64,000 nucleotides of DNA from Rhodobium orientis (GCF_003258835.1 NZ_NPEV01000003.1:62001-126000); one strand, 5' to 3'; positions 37,896 through 47,754 are shown, numbered from the stretch's first letter. Numbers and translations: made by a program. The notes: generated by a model not told the origin, from the letters alone.

Positions 37896-38801
37896 CTAGA
37901 TCCGTCGCCGGTGCGCCGCCGACGGTGTCGTGAGGGCGATGAAGACCGCCCCGGCGACGATCAGCGCCGCGCCAATAAGCGCGGTCAGGCTGAGGCCGAC
38001 GCCGAAGAGGAGGAAATCATAGACCGCGGCAAAGACAAGCACCATGTAAAAAACCGGTATCACGAGGCTGGCATCGCCGAGCCGCATGGCGTGGATGAAC
38101 AGCGCCTGGGCCGAGACCATGACGGTGCCGAGGACGACGAGCAGCCCCCATTGGGAGGCTGCCGGCGCGGTCCAGACCGTTGCCGCGGCAATCGCCGAGA
38201 CGGTGGCGCCGATGGCGTTGTTGATCAAAAGGATGCGCAGCGGCGGCTCGCTGCCGCTGAGGCGCTTGATGAAGATCGCCTCCGTGCCCATGAAGGCGGC
38301 GGCGGCGAGCGCCAGGAAGGCGGCCGGCCGGAACGCCTCCGTGCCGGGCTGCAGCAGAATCAGCGCGCCACCCATGGAGAGCGTCGCGCCGGCCCATTTG
38401 CGGATCTCCGAACTCTCCTTCAGGAGCAGGATCGCCAGCGTCATTGTGACGAGCGGGCTGAGGAAACTGATCGCAGTTGCCTCGGCGAGCGGCATGCGGG
38501 CGGCGGCGGCGAACATCGACGTGATGCCGAGCCAGCCGCACAGCGAGCGGCCGATATGCCAGCGCCAGCGCGCGCCGGCGAAGTCGGGCCGGGCTGCGGG
38601 GCGCAGGGCGATGACAACGAGGAGCGCCAGCAGTGCGAAGGCGAAGCGGCCGGCGCTGACCTGAAAGGGATGGAGCCCGGAGACGCCGGGCTCGCCGACG
38701 CCGAGCACCTTGGCGATCAGCGTCGTCGCGCCGACCAGCGCACTGGAGCCGGCCATCGCCAGCATGCCGCGCGCCGTGTCGCGGAAGGTGTCGCTCGCCA
38801 T
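37896..38801 (-). CDS. EamA/DMT superfamily transporter
   Basis: 301 residues, ten membrane segments in two EamA repeats (first MLAMAGSSALVGATTLIAKV, second FRPAAFLALAAAAFMGTEAIFIK). Inner-membrane carrier of unknown substrate. Stands alone; a short gap of 94 bases follows on its 3' side before the DAHP synthase promoter region. Confidence 0.85.
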   Translation of the reverse strand: MASDTFRDTARGMLAMAGSSALVGATTLIAKVLGVGEPGVSGLHPFQVSAGRFAFALLALLVVIALRPAARPDFAGARWRWHIGRSLCGWLGITSMFAAAARMPLAEATAISFLSPLVTMTLAILLLKESSEIRKWAGATLSMGGALILLQPGTEAFRPAAFLALAAAAFMGTEAIFIKRLSGSEPPLRILLINNAIGATVSAIAAATVWTAPAASQWGLLVVLGTVMVSAQALFIHAMRLGDASLVIPVFYMVLVFAAVYDFLLFGVGLSLTALIGAALIVAGAVFIALTTPSAAHRRRI

Positions 38802-38981
38802 GTGATCGGTCCCGCCGGAGGAATGCGTCTGAATGCTCCGGCGGAATGCAGGCTATGGCGGCAGAAGTCCAGCCCAAAAAGGAACGGACCCGCACGCCTT
38901 TGAAAAAGCGCACGGGCCCTTGGGTGTCTCCTTCCGGCCGAGCGGGTGGGGAGGCGCGGGCGCCGGAGGGAGGACCGGTGT

Positions 38982-39011
38982 GCGCCCGGGGCCGAGAGCC
39001 GTCCCGGGCGC
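38982..39011. terminator. GC-rich hairpin after the cytochrome c peroxidase gene
   Basis: GCGCCCGGG / CCCGGGCGC, nine perfect pairs, 12-base loop, 15 bases past the ccpA stop on the minus strand. No T-tract. Confidence 0.55.
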
Positions 39012-39026
39012 GGTCTCTTCAACTCC

Positions 39027-40088
39027 TTACTGGGCGATCATGGCTTCCGGACGCGGGGTGTCGGCGGTCTCCACCGGCAGGACCGGATAGGTCACCGTCG
39101 GCATTTCGCCGGTCAGCGTCTTCAGGAACGCGGTGATGGCCTTGACTTCGTCGCCGGAGAGGTCTTCGCCGAGCTGGGCCGTGCCCATGATGGCGACGGC
39201 CTGTTCCAGATCCCAGACCATGCCGGAATGGAAGTACGGCGCGGTCAGCTCGATGTTGCGCAGCGGGCCGGCGCGGAAGACGTATTCCTCGTCCGCCGTC
39301 TGGGTCACAGCAAAGCGGCCCTTGTCGTTCGCCGGCAGGATGTTGGCGCCCGGCTTCTCGACGACGCCGAACGGATAGTAGCCGTTGCCGCCGACATTGA
39401 GGCCGTTGTGGCAGGAGGCGCAGCCCTTATCCATGAACAGTTGAAGGCCTTCCCTCTCCTGATCGTTGAGGACGGCAACGTTGCCTTCCAGGAACTGGTC
39501 GAAGCGCGAGGCGGGGGTGATCAGGGTCGCCTCGAAGGCCTCGATGGCCTTGGCCATATTGTCGAAGTTGACCGGATCGGCCTCGCCCGAGAAGGCGCGG
39601 GTGAAGCGCTCGACATATTCCGGCAGGCTCTTCAGGGTGGTCTCGACGCGCTTCGGCGTGGAGGCCATCTCGACGCCGGCCTGGACCGGACCCTTGGCCT
39701 GAGCTTTCAGGTCTTCGGCGCGGCCGTCCCAGAACTGGGCGATGTTGAAGACCGCGTTGAGCACGGTCGGCGCGTTGCGCGGACCCTTCTGCCAGCCGTG
39801 GCCGATCGAGGTCTCCAGATTGTCGTCACCACCCATGCCGAGATTGTGGCAGGTGTTGCACGAAATCAGCGCAGAGGACGAGAGCCGCGGGTCGAAGAAG
39901 AGCATCTTGCCGAGCTCGACCTTCTCATGGGTGACCGCGTTGTCCTTGACTGCCGGTACTACCGACGGAATCGGCTTGAAATAATCCTTCGCCTCGTTCA
40001 GCAGCGCATCGTCTGCCAGAGCTACCGAGCCTGCTGCGAGCATGGTGGCGGCAAATACCGCGCACAGCCCCGTGGCTTTCCCGAACAT
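39027..40088 (-). CDS. ccpA: Di-heme cytochrome c peroxidase
   Basis: 353 residues with a signal peptide ending SVALA-D. Two heme-binding CxxCH motifs, CNTCH near 78 and CASCH near 215, and the family sequence LGKMLFFDPRLSSS. Periplasmic enzyme that reduces H2O2 with electrons from cytochrome c. ATG preceded by AAGGAGACGAC. Monocistronic; the upstream region holds two Irr-like boxes, consistent with iron control of a heme protein. Confidence 0.93.
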   Translation of the reverse strand: MFGKATGLCAVFAATMLAAGSVALADDALLNEAKDYFKPIPSVVPAVKDNAVTHEKVELGKMLFFDPRLSSSALISCNTCHNLGMGGDDNLETSIGHGWQKGPRNAPTVLNAVFNIAQFWDGRAEDLKAQAKGPVQAGVEMASTPKRVETTLKSLPEYVERFTRAFSGEADPVNFDNMAKAIEAFEATLITPASRFDQFLEGNVAVLNDQEREGLQLFMDKGCASCHNGLNVGGNGYYPFGVVEKPGANILPANDKGRFAVTQTADEEYVFRAGPLRNIELTAPYFHSGMVWDLEQAVAIMGTAQLGEDLSGDEVKAITAFLKTLTGEMPTVTYPVLPVETADTPRPEAMIAQ

Positions 40089-40141
40089 TGTCGTCTCCTT
40101 ATTTGGTTGCGAATTCGCATACGCTTGCGGACGGTATGATA

Positions 40142-40157
40142 TTAGAACCCTTCCTAA
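40142..40157. promoter_or_regulatory. Irr (ICE)-like box 1 upstream of ccpA
   Basis: TTAGAACCCTTCCTAA resembles the iron control element TTAGAA-N3-TTCTAA with one extra C in the right half. Lies 54 bases upstream of the ccpA ATG. Confidence 0.45.
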
Positions 40158-40187
40158 CTGAACGCATTGAGGGACCGCATTGACACA

Positions 40188-40206
40188 TTAGAAGCGTTCG
40201 AATAAA
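40188..40206. promoter_or_regulatory. Irr (ICE)-like box 2 upstream of ccpA
   Basis: TTAGAAGCGTTCGAATAAA matches TTAGAA-N3-TTCTAA with one changed base. It is 46 bases from box 1. The block 40100-40310 is AT-rich; a TTCTAGAA palindrome (40252-40259) follows. The 406-base gap has no gene. Confidence 0.5.
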
Positions 40207-40494
40207 CTCCATAAAAGTCTATTTTAGCTATGTATTTTGGTTTCATAATCGTTCTAGAAAGTGTTGATATGTCGCGCCTCCATTTTCTGAGATTGGCCCG
40301 TTTCCTGCTTAACCGTGGGATGTATCCGTGCCGCTCGCCGATGTGAGCCGCCGCATCCTTTCGCGGCCGGCGCAGATCCGGCGGGCGTCGATCGGCGGCG
40401 TCTGGGGCGATCCGGAATTCGCCCGTCGCTTCAACGGGATAAACGGCCAAATTCGTGGTGGCGGCGGGCCGCGGTTTGTTGCACGATGGCGGCC

Positions 40495-41631
40495 ATGACG
40501 TCGTCCGAGCCCAGCTTCACCGTCGGCATCGAGGAGGAGTACCTTCTCGTCGACCGCAAAACGCGGGCGCTGGCCAGCGATCCGCCGGCCGATCTGCTGA
40601 AGGCCTGCCAGGATTCGCGTCCGGGCGCGGTCAGCCCGGAATTCCTGCGCTGCCAGATCGAGATCGGAACCCCTGTCTGCGAGACCATGAAGGACGCCAG
40701 GCACGAACTTTCGCGCCTGCGGCGGATGATCGCGGAGAACGCGGCAGCGTTCGGTCTCGCGCCCATTGCGGCCTCGACTCACCCCTTCGCCGAGTGGGAC
40801 CAGCAGCCCCACACCGACAAGGATCGCTACAACGAGCTCGCCAAGACCATGCAGGTGGTGGCGCGGCGGCTGCTGATCTGCGGCATGCACGTCCATGTCG
40901 GTGTCGAGGACGAGGCGCTGCGCATCGATCTGATGTCGCAGCTCACCTATTTCCTGCCGCACCTGCTGGCGCTGTCGACCTCATCGCCGTTCTGGCGCGG
41001 TCGCGACACGGGGCTGCGCTCCTACCGGCTTTCCGTCTTCAACGAACTGCCGCGTACCGGTCTGCCGGACACTTTCGCCAGCCCGAGCGAATTCCACCGC
41101 ACCGTCGACATCCTGGTCGAGGCCGGGCTGATCGAGGACGCCACCAAGATCTGGTGGGACCTGCGGCCCTCGGCACGGTTCCCGACGCTCGAAATGCGCA
41201 TAAGCGACGTCTGCACGCGGCTCGACGACGCGCTGGCGATTGCCGCCCTGTTCCGCTGCCTGACCCGGATGCTGTGGCGGCTGAAGGGCAAGAACCAGAG
41301 GTGGCGGCAATATCCCGGCTTCCTTATCGACCAGAACCGTTGGCTCGCCCAGCGCGATGGCATCACCGGCGAACTGGTCGATTTCGGGCGCGGCTGCTGC
41401 GTGCCCTTCGGCGACCTTCTCGACGAGATCCTGGAGCTGACCCGCGAGGACGCGGAGCATTTCGGCTGCCTCGCCTCGATCGAGCACGCCCGCGCGATCA
41501 TTGCCGACGGCACCTCGGCCGACCGGCAGCTCGCTGTCTACAACGGCGCCATCGAGGCCGGCGCCAGCACCCAGGAAGCGCTGGAGGCCGTCGTCGACCA
41601 CCTCATCGAGGAAACGCTTGCCGGCTGCTAG
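40495..41631 (+). CDS. YbdK-type carboxylate-amine ligase (GCS2 family)
   Basis: About 379 residues. [25 protein letters not shown] and [14 protein letters not shown] are the signatures of GCS2/YbdK, which ligate glutamate-like acids to amines; E. coli YbdK has weak glutamate-cysteine ligase activity. ATG 40495 is taken; ATG 40486 is in frame and also possible. The gene's own role is uncertain, but it is one of several glutathione-linked families in the window. Confidence 0.9.
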   Translation: MTSSEPSFTVGIEEEYLLVDRKTRALASDPPADLLKACQDSRPGAVSPEFLRCQIEIGTPVCETMKDARHELSRLRRMIAENAAAFGLAPIAASTHPFAEWDQQPHTDKDRYNELAKTMQVVARRLLICGMHVHVGVEDEALRIDLMSQLTYFLPHLLALSTSSPFWRGRDTGLRSYRLSVFNELPRTGLPDTFASPSEFHRTVDILVEAGLIEDATKIWWDLRPSARFPTLEMRISDVCTRLDDALAIAALFRCLTRMLWRLKGKNQRWRQYPGFLIDQNRWLAQRDGITGELVDFGRGCCVPFGDLLDEILELTREDAEHFGCLASIEHARAIIADGTSADRQLAVYNGAIEAGASTQEALEAVVDHLIEETLAGC

Positions 41632-41649
41632 CGATCGGGGCCTCCTGCC

Positions 41650-42105
41650 CTACAAGAGCAGCGAATAGGCGCCTTCCAGCTTCAACAGCCGGATTTTCGT
41701 CTCGACACCGCCCGCGCCGGAGAACCCGCCGAGACCATGGGTGCCGACCACGCGGTGGCAGGGGATGATGACCGGTATCGGGTTGGCGCCGCAGGCCTGG
41801 CCGACGGGCTGCGCGGGCACACCGAGATCCCTGGCGATGTCGCCGTAGCTGCGGGTTTCGCCAAAAGGAATGGCGCGCATCGCCGAATAGATCTGTTGCT
41901 GAAACGCGCTGCCGGCCGGAGCCAGAGGCAGGTCGAAGGCCGTCCGCGTGCCGTCGAAATAGTCCGCGAGTTGGCGAAGGCTTTCTTCCAGGACGGCTGT
42001 TCGTTCTCCTTGCGCTTCCGCATCCCAGATGAGGCGGGTGATCCGGCCACCCTCCTCCGCCACACCGAGACGGCCGACGGGCGTATCGAGGGTCGCGATG
42101 TTCAT
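41650..42105 (-). CDS. ogt: Methylated-DNA-protein cysteine methyltransferase
   Basis: 151 residues. The helix-turn-helix half has FGETRSYGDIARDLGVPA and the active-site motif PCHRV with Cys116. Removes alkyl groups from O6-alkylguanine in a single suicidal transfer. Short N-terminal domain, no Ada regulatory half, so Ogt type. Converges with the YbdK-like gene (18 bases apart). Confidence 0.95.
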   Translation of the reverse strand: MNIATLDTPVGRLGVAEEGGRITRLIWDAEAQGERTAVLEESLRQLADYFDGTRTAFDLPLAPAGSAFQQQIYSAMRAIPFGETRSYGDIARDLGVPAQPVGQACGANPIPVIIPCHRVVGTHGLGGFSGAGGVETKIRLLKLEGAYSLLL

Positions 42106-42144
42106 GTCCTCGGCATCTCCCCATGCATTTGCGGCACCGCCGCA

Positions 42145-42244
42145 CTGGATTGCTTCGCTGCGCTCGTAATGACGTCGGAAGTTGATTTACGTTGTAAAAT
42201 CAACGTCATTGCGAGGAGGCCGATAGGCCGACACGGCAATCCAG
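42145..42244. repeat. Dispersed palindromic element, copy 4
   Basis: CTGGATTGCTTCGCTGCG...GTAATGACG and CGTCATTGCGAGGAGG...GGCAATCCAG, with an inner stem GTTGATTT-8-AAATCAAC at 42181-42204. Confidence 0.85.
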
Positions 42245-42271
42245 CTTCGGACCGCCAAGCCCGTTCCCGGG

Positions 42272-43447
42272 CTAGTCATCCCGCACGGCACGGCAGAAGG
42301 CTTCGATCTCGGCCTCGGTATTGTAGTAGTGGACCGATGCGCGCACCAAGGCATCGAACCCTCGCCGCGGCAGGTCGAGTTGGGCCGAGCGCGCCTGGCT
42401 GTGGGTGACGTTGATGGAGCGTTTCGACAGCCGCTGGCGGGTGGCGAGCGGTGTCTCTCCCTCTTTCAGGAAGGTGACGATACCGCATTTCTCAACGCCG
42501 AGGTCGTGCACCGAGACGCCGGGGATCTTTTCCAGTTCGCCGCGCAGAATATCGGCGAGCATCTTCACGCGCGCCTCGATCGCCGCCATGCCCAGGTTTC
42601 CGGCATAGCGGGCGGCAACGCCGAGCGCGATCTGGCCGGCGACGTAGCGCTCCCAGTTCTCGAAGCGCTTCGCGTCGGGCTTCCATTCGAAGCTCTCCGC
42701 ATCGAGCCAGTCGGCGGCAGCGAGGTCGACGAAGGGCGGCTCCAGGTCGGCAATGGCGTTGCGGTCGACCCAGAGGAACCCCGTCCCGCGCGGCCCGCGG
42801 AGGTACTTCCGCCCGGTGGCCGACAGCATGGTGCAGCCGATTTCCCTGACGTTCACATCGAGCTGGCCGACCGACTGGCAGGCATCGAGCAGATAGGGGA
42901 TGCCGAAACGGCGGGCGACGTCGCCGACGGCGGCGGCCGGATTGACCAGACCGCCCTGGGTCGGCACGTGGGTGATGGCGATCAGCCGGGTCTTCGGCGC
43001 GACCATGTTCGCAAGGGCGGCAACGTCGATCTGGCCGTGCTCGTCGTCCGGCACCACGTCGATCTCGATGCCGGCGCGGTCCCTCATCTGCAGGAAGGCA
43101 ACGTAGTTGGAGACATATTCGGAGCGGCAGGTGATGACCCGGTCGCCCTCGCGGAACGGAATGGCATAGAACGCCATGTCCCAGGCGCGGGTGGCGTTCT
43201 CGATGAAGGCGACCTCGCCCGGCTCGGCGCCGATAAGATCGGCGATCGCCGGGTAGAAATCCGCGACCTTGGCCGCCGCCGCGCTTGCCGCCTCGTAGCC
43301 GCCGATCATGGCTTCCAGGTCGAGATGGGTCTTCAGCGCCTCGACGACGGCGCGGGTCGGCAGGGCCGAGCCGGCATTGTTGAAATGCAGCACCATCTCT
43401 ACGCCCGGCGTCTCGGCGCGCAGGCGATCGATATCGAGCTCCGGCAT
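42272..43447 (-). CDS. Class V aminotransferase-fold PLP enzyme
   Basis: 391 residues. PLP lysine is in [16 protein letters not shown], with THVPTQGG and [11 protein letters not shown] upstream. Related to SufS/Csd cysteine desulfurases and isopenicillin-N epimerase-like enzymes, but the C-terminal active-site cysteine loop of SufS is not evident. It may be an amino acid lyase or aminotransferase; substrate unknown. Diverges from the GGCT-like gene over 134 bases. Confidence 0.85.
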   Translation of the reverse strand: MPELDIDRLRAETPGVEMVLHFNNAGSALPTRAVVEALKTHLDLEAMIGGYEAASAAAAKVADFYPAIADLIGAEPGEVAFIENATRAWDMAFYAIPFREGDRVITCRSEYVSNYVAFLQMRDRAGIEIDVVPDDEHGQIDVAALANMVAPKTRLIAITHVPTQGGLVNPAAAVGDVARRFGIPYLLDACQSVGQLDVNVREIGCTMLSATGRKYLRGPRGTGFLWVDRNAIADLEPPFVDLAAADWLDAESFEWKPDAKRFENWERYVAGQIALGVAARYAGNLGMAAIEARVKMLADILRGELEKIPGVSVHDLGVEKCGIVTFLKEGETPLATRQRLSKRSINVTHSQARSAQLDLPRRGFDALVRASVHYYNTEAEIEAFCRAVRDD

Positions 43448-43581
43448 GGCCTTCCCTCCCCGTCAGTCGTCACCTTCCGTTAGTCGATTCCGAGAGCGGG
43501 TCAACACCCTTGATGCTGCGCGCCGCATCGTTACGGTGAGGCGTCTGTCCGCAGTTCCCCTTCCCCAAGAGCATCCTGACC

Positions 43582-44172
43582 ATGACCGACATGATCGCCG
43601 TCTTCGGCTACGGCTCCCTCGTCAACCAGGCGACCCTGCCGCCGGGGACGCCCAGCATTCCCGGCACGCTTTCCGGCTTTCGCCGGGCCTGGCGGATCGC
43701 CGGCAAGACGCCGATCGGCCACACCTGCGGCCTGACGGCGGAACCGGCAGACGGCTCGGCGATCCGCGGCACGCTGATCCTTTATCCGCGCTCCGAGCTT
43801 GCCGACCTCGACGAACGCGAATGGCGCTACGACCGGCACGATCTCGACCTCGCGGCCTTTTCCCCGGACGGCGATGCCGCCGCCGCGCCCACGACCCGCA
43901 TCGTCTACCGGGTGAAACGGGAGCACGAACGCTGGGGCGACGAGGATCACCCCGTCATCCAGAGCTATGTGGATTGCGTGCTGCGCGGCTATTTCGAGCG
44001 CTGGGGCGTCCTCGGCGTGCGCCACTTCGTGGAGACCACCGCGGGCTGGCAGGTGCCGATCCGGCGCGACCGGGCCGAGCCGCGCTACCGCCGCGCGGTG
44101 CGGATCACGGCCGAGGAGGAAGACCTTTTCGACCGCATCCTTGCCGAGGCCGGCGCGCGCTGGATCGACTGA
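43582..44172 (+). CDS. Gamma-glutamylcyclotransferase-like (GGCT fold) protein
   Basis: 196 residues. FGYGSLVNQATLP is the YGSL phosphate-like loop of the family; the catalytic Glu is expected around YPRSELADLDEREW. Such proteins release 5-oxoproline from gamma-glutamyl compounds including glutathione. The C-terminal third (VDCVLRGYFERWGVLGVRHFVE) is longer than in ChaC. ATG at 43582 or 43591. Substrate not testable by reading. Confidence 0.82.
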   Translation: MTDMIAVFGYGSLVNQATLPPGTPSIPGTLSGFRRAWRIAGKTPIGHTCGLTAEPADGSAIRGTLILYPRSELADLDEREWRYDRHDLDLAAFSPDGDAAAAPTTRIVYRVKREHERWGDEDHPVIQSYVDCVLRGYFERWGVLGVRHFVETTAGWQVPIRRDRAEPRYRRAVRITAEEEDLFDRILAEAGARWID

Positions 44173-44179
44173 AAAGGAT

Positions 44180-44258
44180 CTGGATTGCCGCGTCGGCCTT
44201 TCGGCCTCCTCGCAATGACATCGGTTATTGTCATTGCGAGCGGAGCGAAGCAATCCAG
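44180..44258. repeat. Dispersed palindromic element, copy 5
   Basis: CTGGATTGCCGCGTCGGCC...GCAATGACA and GTCATTGCGAGCGGAGCG...GCAATCCAG, the form closest to copy 1; 7 bases past the GGCT-like stop. Confidence 0.85.
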
Positions 44259-44337
44259 TGCAGCCGTCTACTACCAGTGCCGCTCGGGTTAAAAATGCAG
44301 CCCTGCGACAACCAACGCAGACCGAAATGGTCAACCG

Positions 44338-46275
44338 CTATGTCGCCAGCGGCTTCCTGAGGCGGATGGTGTCGATCTCGGTACCGGCCAGGTTGTCGTA
44401 GCGCTTTTCGCGCGAACGGTCGGAAAAGCCGCGGGTGCGGAAGAACCTGAGGGCGCGGCGGTTGCCGGCGAACAGGTCTAGGTCGACATATTTGGCGTCG
44501 CGCGCGGCAAGCGCTTCCTCAAGCGCGGCGAGAAGGGCCTCGCCGGCACCGTTTGCCCAGGCGCTCGGCGCCACCCAGATTTCGCTGATCGCCCCCTGGC
44601 CCGAGGCGACGATGGCAAAGCCCACCGGCTCGCCGTCGAGGGTCGCGACCAGGACCGGGCCGCCGGCCGATGCCAGGAGATGCTCGAACGGCTTTTCGTC
44701 GCGCAGCCGCTTCCAGGCGTCGCCGGCAAGCTGCGAGCCGATCGAGGCCTGCCAGGAATGCATGCCGATCTTGGCAAGGATGGCGAAATCGGTCTCGCGC
44801 GCCTCGCGCACCTCCACGCCGGTGACTGGCTTGGCCGCCTCGCCGGCCCCGGCCGAGCCGACCGCCGCCTCGCCGATGCCTGCTGCCGCCACATGGGCCT
44901 CACGCGCGCGATAGCGCTCGCTCGGCTCGCGCATGGTGACGAGTTCCTCGGCCGCCGTCGGGTGGACGGCGACGGTGCGGTCGAAATCGGCCTTGGTGGC
45001 GCCCATCTTGATGGCGATGCCGAGAAGCTGGGCCATCTCGCCGGCATCCGGGCCCATGACGTGGACGCCGAGCACGGTGTCGCTGGCGGCGTCGACGATG
45101 ACCTTCATCAGCATCCGCTCGTCGCGGCCGGTCAGCGTGTGCTTCATGGCGCGGAAGCGGGCGCGGTAGATGTCGACGGCATCGAAGCGGTCGCAGGCCT
45201 CGTCCTCGGTGAGGCCGACCGTGCCGATCTCCGGCTGGGAGAACACAGCCGTCGCGATATTGGAATGGTCGACGGTGACGTTCCTGGCCCCGAACACGGT
45301 GTCGGCGAAGGCATGGCCCTCGCGGATCGCCACCGGGGTCAGGTTGACCCGGTCGGTGGCATCGCCGACGGCATAGATCGAGGCAACGGACGACTTCGAC
45401 TGGGCGTCGACGACGACGGCGCCATTCTTGGTCAGTTCGACGCCGGCCTCTTCCAGGCCGAGCCCTGCCGTCGCAGGGCGCCGGCCGATGGCATACATGA
45501 TCTGGTCCGCCTCGATGGTCCGGCCCGCCTCGGTCCGGCCGACCAGCGCCGCACCGCTCTTCTCGATGGCGGTGAAGCGGTCGCCGGTGATGACGTCGAT
45601 ACCCTTCTTTTCCATCTCCTCGTGCAGCAGCGTGCGCATGTCCATGTCGAAGCCGCGCAGAATCTCCTCGCCGCGATAAAGCAGCGTCGTCCTGGCGCCG
45701 AGGCCGGCGAAGATGCCGGCGAACTCAACGGCGATGTAGCCGCCGCCGACGACGGTCACCCGCTCGGGGAAGTCTTCCAGATGGAAGGCCTCGTTGGAGG
45801 TGATAGCGTGCTCGATGCCGGTAACGGAGCTGTCGAGGAAGGGCGTCGCGCCCGTCGCGATCAAAATGTATTTGGCGGAAACCGTGCGGTCGTCGGCGAG
45901 CAGACGGACCTCGTTCGGGCCGGCGACCGTCGCCCGGCTCATGACAATCTCGACGCCGGAGCGCTCCAGATTGGTGAGATAGACCTTGTTGAGCCGGTCG
46001 ATCTCCCGGTCCTTGTTGGCGATCAGGGTCTTCCAGTCGAATTTCGTCTCACCGACCGACCAGCCGAAGCCGGCGGCGTCCTCGAATTCCTCGCCGAATT
46101 TGGAGGCATAGACGAGGAGCTTCTTCGGCACGCAGCCGCGGATGACGCAGGTGCCGCCGACCCGGTATTCCTCGGCGATCGCGACCCTGGCCCCATAGCC
46201 CGCGGCGATGCGCGCGGCCCGCACGCCGCCCGATCCGGCCCCGATGACGAAAAGATCGTAGTCGTAGCCGCTCAT
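44338..46275 (-). CDS. gor: Glutathione reductase fused to a GNAT acetyltransferase
   Basis: 645 residues from ATG 46275. Residues 1-455 form a full glutathione-disulfide reductase: FAD site VIGAGSGGVRAAR, redox pair Cys43/Cys48 in GGTCVIRGCVPKK, NADPH fold VVGGGYIAVEFAGI, FAD site YAVGDATDR, and the His438 loop AVHPTAAEEL. Where other Gor proteins end, an Ala/Gly linker (about 456-486) leads into a GNAT domain (487-645: VEVREARETDFAIL, SEIWVAPSAWANGAGEALL, GNRRALRFFRTRGF). Third gene of rpiA-DUF2059-gor. The acetyltransferase substrate is unknown. Confidence 0.93.
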   Translation of the reverse strand: MSGYDYDLFVIGAGSGGVRAARIAAGYGARVAIAEEYRVGGTCVIRGCVPKKLLVYASKFGEEFEDAAGFGWSVGETKFDWKTLIANKDREIDRLNKVYLTNLERSGVEIVMSRATVAGPNEVRLLADDRTVSAKYILIATGATPFLDSSVTGIEHAITSNEAFHLEDFPERVTVVGGGYIAVEFAGIFAGLGARTTLLYRGEEILRGFDMDMRTLLHEEMEKKGIDVITGDRFTAIEKSGAALVGRTEAGRTIEADQIMYAIGRRPATAGLGLEEAGVELTKNGAVVVDAQSKSSVASIYAVGDATDRVNLTPVAIREGHAFADTVFGARNVTVDHSNIATAVFSQPEIGTVGLTEDEACDRFDAVDIYRARFRAMKHTLTGRDERMLMKVIVDAASDTVLGVHVMGPDAGEMAQLLGIAIKMGATKADFDRTVAVHPTAAEELVTMREPSERYRAREAHVAAAGIGEAAVGSAGAGEAAKPVTGVEVREARETDFAILAKIGMHSWQASIGSQLAGDAWKRLRDEKPFEHLLASAGGPVLVATLDGEPVGFAIVASGQGAISEIWVAPSAWANGAGEALLAALEEALAARDAKYVDLDLFAGNRRALRFFRTRGFSDRSREKRYDNLAGTEIDTIRLRKPLAT

Positions 46276-46367
46276 GGGGGCCTCCTTACTGGCCGGACCG
46301 GAAGGCCGGTCCGGCACGCATTACGCAAAACCTACTGAAAACGGAAACGGAGACGTGCGCTTTGGCG

Positions 46368-46907
46368 CTACTCGGCCTTTTTTTCGGGCGCGGCAGCGGC
46401 GATCTTTTCCATTTCCTTCTGGGCCTGTTCCAGCATGTCGATGCCAAGCTGGTTGCGGTATTCCCGCGCGGCGCCGATCGACAGGGTCGACAGCTCGGCC
46501 GATTTCTCGGCCAGCTTGGCGCCGACCGGAGAAGTGTAGAAGGCGGTGATCTCGTCCAGCTCTTCCTTGGTGAAGCGGCGGGCCCAGATCTCCTCGATCA
46601 TCTTGTCGAGATCAACGCGCTTGCCGGCCATGGAGAGCGCGACGTCGTTGACCATGGCGTCGATTTCGCGGGCGAACTCGGGGTTCTGGCGCACGAGCTG
46701 CTGCTTGGTCTGGCTGGCGACGATCGGCAGGATCTCGTCGAAGCCGTAGTTGGAGCGGGTCGCCTCGACGGCGGCCTCGGCGGCCTTCATGTGCTCCGGC
46801 GTGAAGGTTTCTTCCTGGGCCGCCGCCGGCGTCAGGTTGAGGGCACCGGCGACGAGCATGACGGCCAGCGCCAGCGCGGCGGTGCCGACAGTTTTGGAAA
46901 GGGTCAT
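46368..46907 (-). CDS. Secreted DUF2059 family protein
   Basis: 179 residues from ATG 46907 with a signal peptide ending PAAAQ. The DUF2059 domain is the region RRFTKEELDEITAFYTSPVGAKLAEK. The family is alpha-helical and periplasmic, with no proven role. It lies 44 bases after rpiA and 92 bases before gor. Confidence 0.88.
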   Translation of the reverse strand: MTLSKTVGTAALALAVMLVAGALNLTPAAAQEETFTPEHMKAAEAAVEATRSNYGFDEILPIVASQTKQQLVRQNPEFAREIDAMVNDVALSMAGKRVDLDKMIEEIWARRFTKEELDEITAFYTSPVGAKLAEKSAELSTLSIGAAREYRNQLGIDMLEQAQKEMEKIAAAAPEKKAE

Positions 46908-46951
46908 GTCTTTCTCCGTTCGGTGACGACGCGTGCCGTCGTGTGGATTTC

Positions 46952-47641
46952 TCAGGGCTTCAGGCATTCGGTGCCATCGGGACCCGCAACATAGGCGGCG
47001 TCCGCGATGCCGATGAACAGCCCGTGCTCGACCACGCCCGGAATGGCGCCGAGCGATTCGCTCAACGCTTCTGGCGCGGCAATCTGGCGAAAAGATGCAT
47101 CGAGGATGTAGTGCCCGCCGTCGGTGACGAATGGGGTCTCCTTGCCGCCGCGCAGGACGATCTCGCCGGTGAGGCCGAGGGCGGAGGCGTTCGACATGAT
47201 CGCGCGCCTGGTCGACTCAAGCCCGAAGGGCACGACCTCGATCGGCAGCGGGAAGGCGCCGATCATGCGCACCAGCTTGGAACTGTCGGCGATCACCACC
47301 ATGCGGGCGGAGGCCGTGGCGACGATCTTTTCGCGCAAAAGCGCCCCGCCGCCGCCCTTGACGAGCCGCAAATAGCGATCGAGTTCGTCGGCGCCGTCGA
47401 CCGTCAGGTCGAGTTCCGGCGTCTCGTCGAGGGTGGAGAGCGGGATGCCCAGTTCGCCGGCAAGCTCGGCCGTGCGTTCCGAGGTCGGCACGGCGAGAAT
47501 ATCGAAGCCGGCGGCGACCTTCTCGCCGATCAGCCGGATGAAGTGGTCGGCCGTCGAGCCGGTGCCGAGACCGAGCCGCATGCCGGACTGGACTTCGGCG
47601 AGCGCAGCGACTGCCGCGGCGCGCTTGAAATCGTCGCTCAT
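46952..47641 (-). CDS. rpiA: Ribose-5-phosphate isomerase A
   Basis: 229 residues from ATG 47641. Motifs: [19 protein letters not shown] and [12 protein letters not shown]. Interconverts ribose-5-P and ribulose-5-P. First gene of the rpiA-DUF2059-gor set; the NADPH-producing pentose pathway and the NADPH-using reductase are thus in one transcription unit. Confidence 0.95.
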   Translation of the reverse strand: MSDDFKRAAAVAALAEVQSGMRLGLGTGSTADHFIRLIGEKVAAGFDILAVPTSERTAELAGELGIPLSTLDETPELDLTVDGADELDRYLRLVKGGGGALLREKIVATASARMVVIADSSKLVRMIGAFPLPIEVVPFGLESTRRAIMSNASALGLTGEIVLRGGKETPFVTDGGHYILDASFRQIAAPEALSESLGAIPGVVEHGLFIGIADAAYVAGPDGTECLKP

Positions 47642-47729
47642 TGGATCACACGCTCCCGAATGTGCCGTTCCCCGTCGGCCGCTGATTAGCATGGCCGGCG
47701 CCGGGCGCCAAGATATCGCAACAGGACGC

Positions 47730-47754
47730 GGCCGGCGCGTTTTCGGCGCCGGCC
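47730..47754. terminator. GC hairpin after gabD
   Basis: GGCCGGCGC / GCGCCGGCC, nine perfect pairs with a 7-base loop, 29 bases past the gabD stop on the minus strand; no T-tract. Confidence 0.5.
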
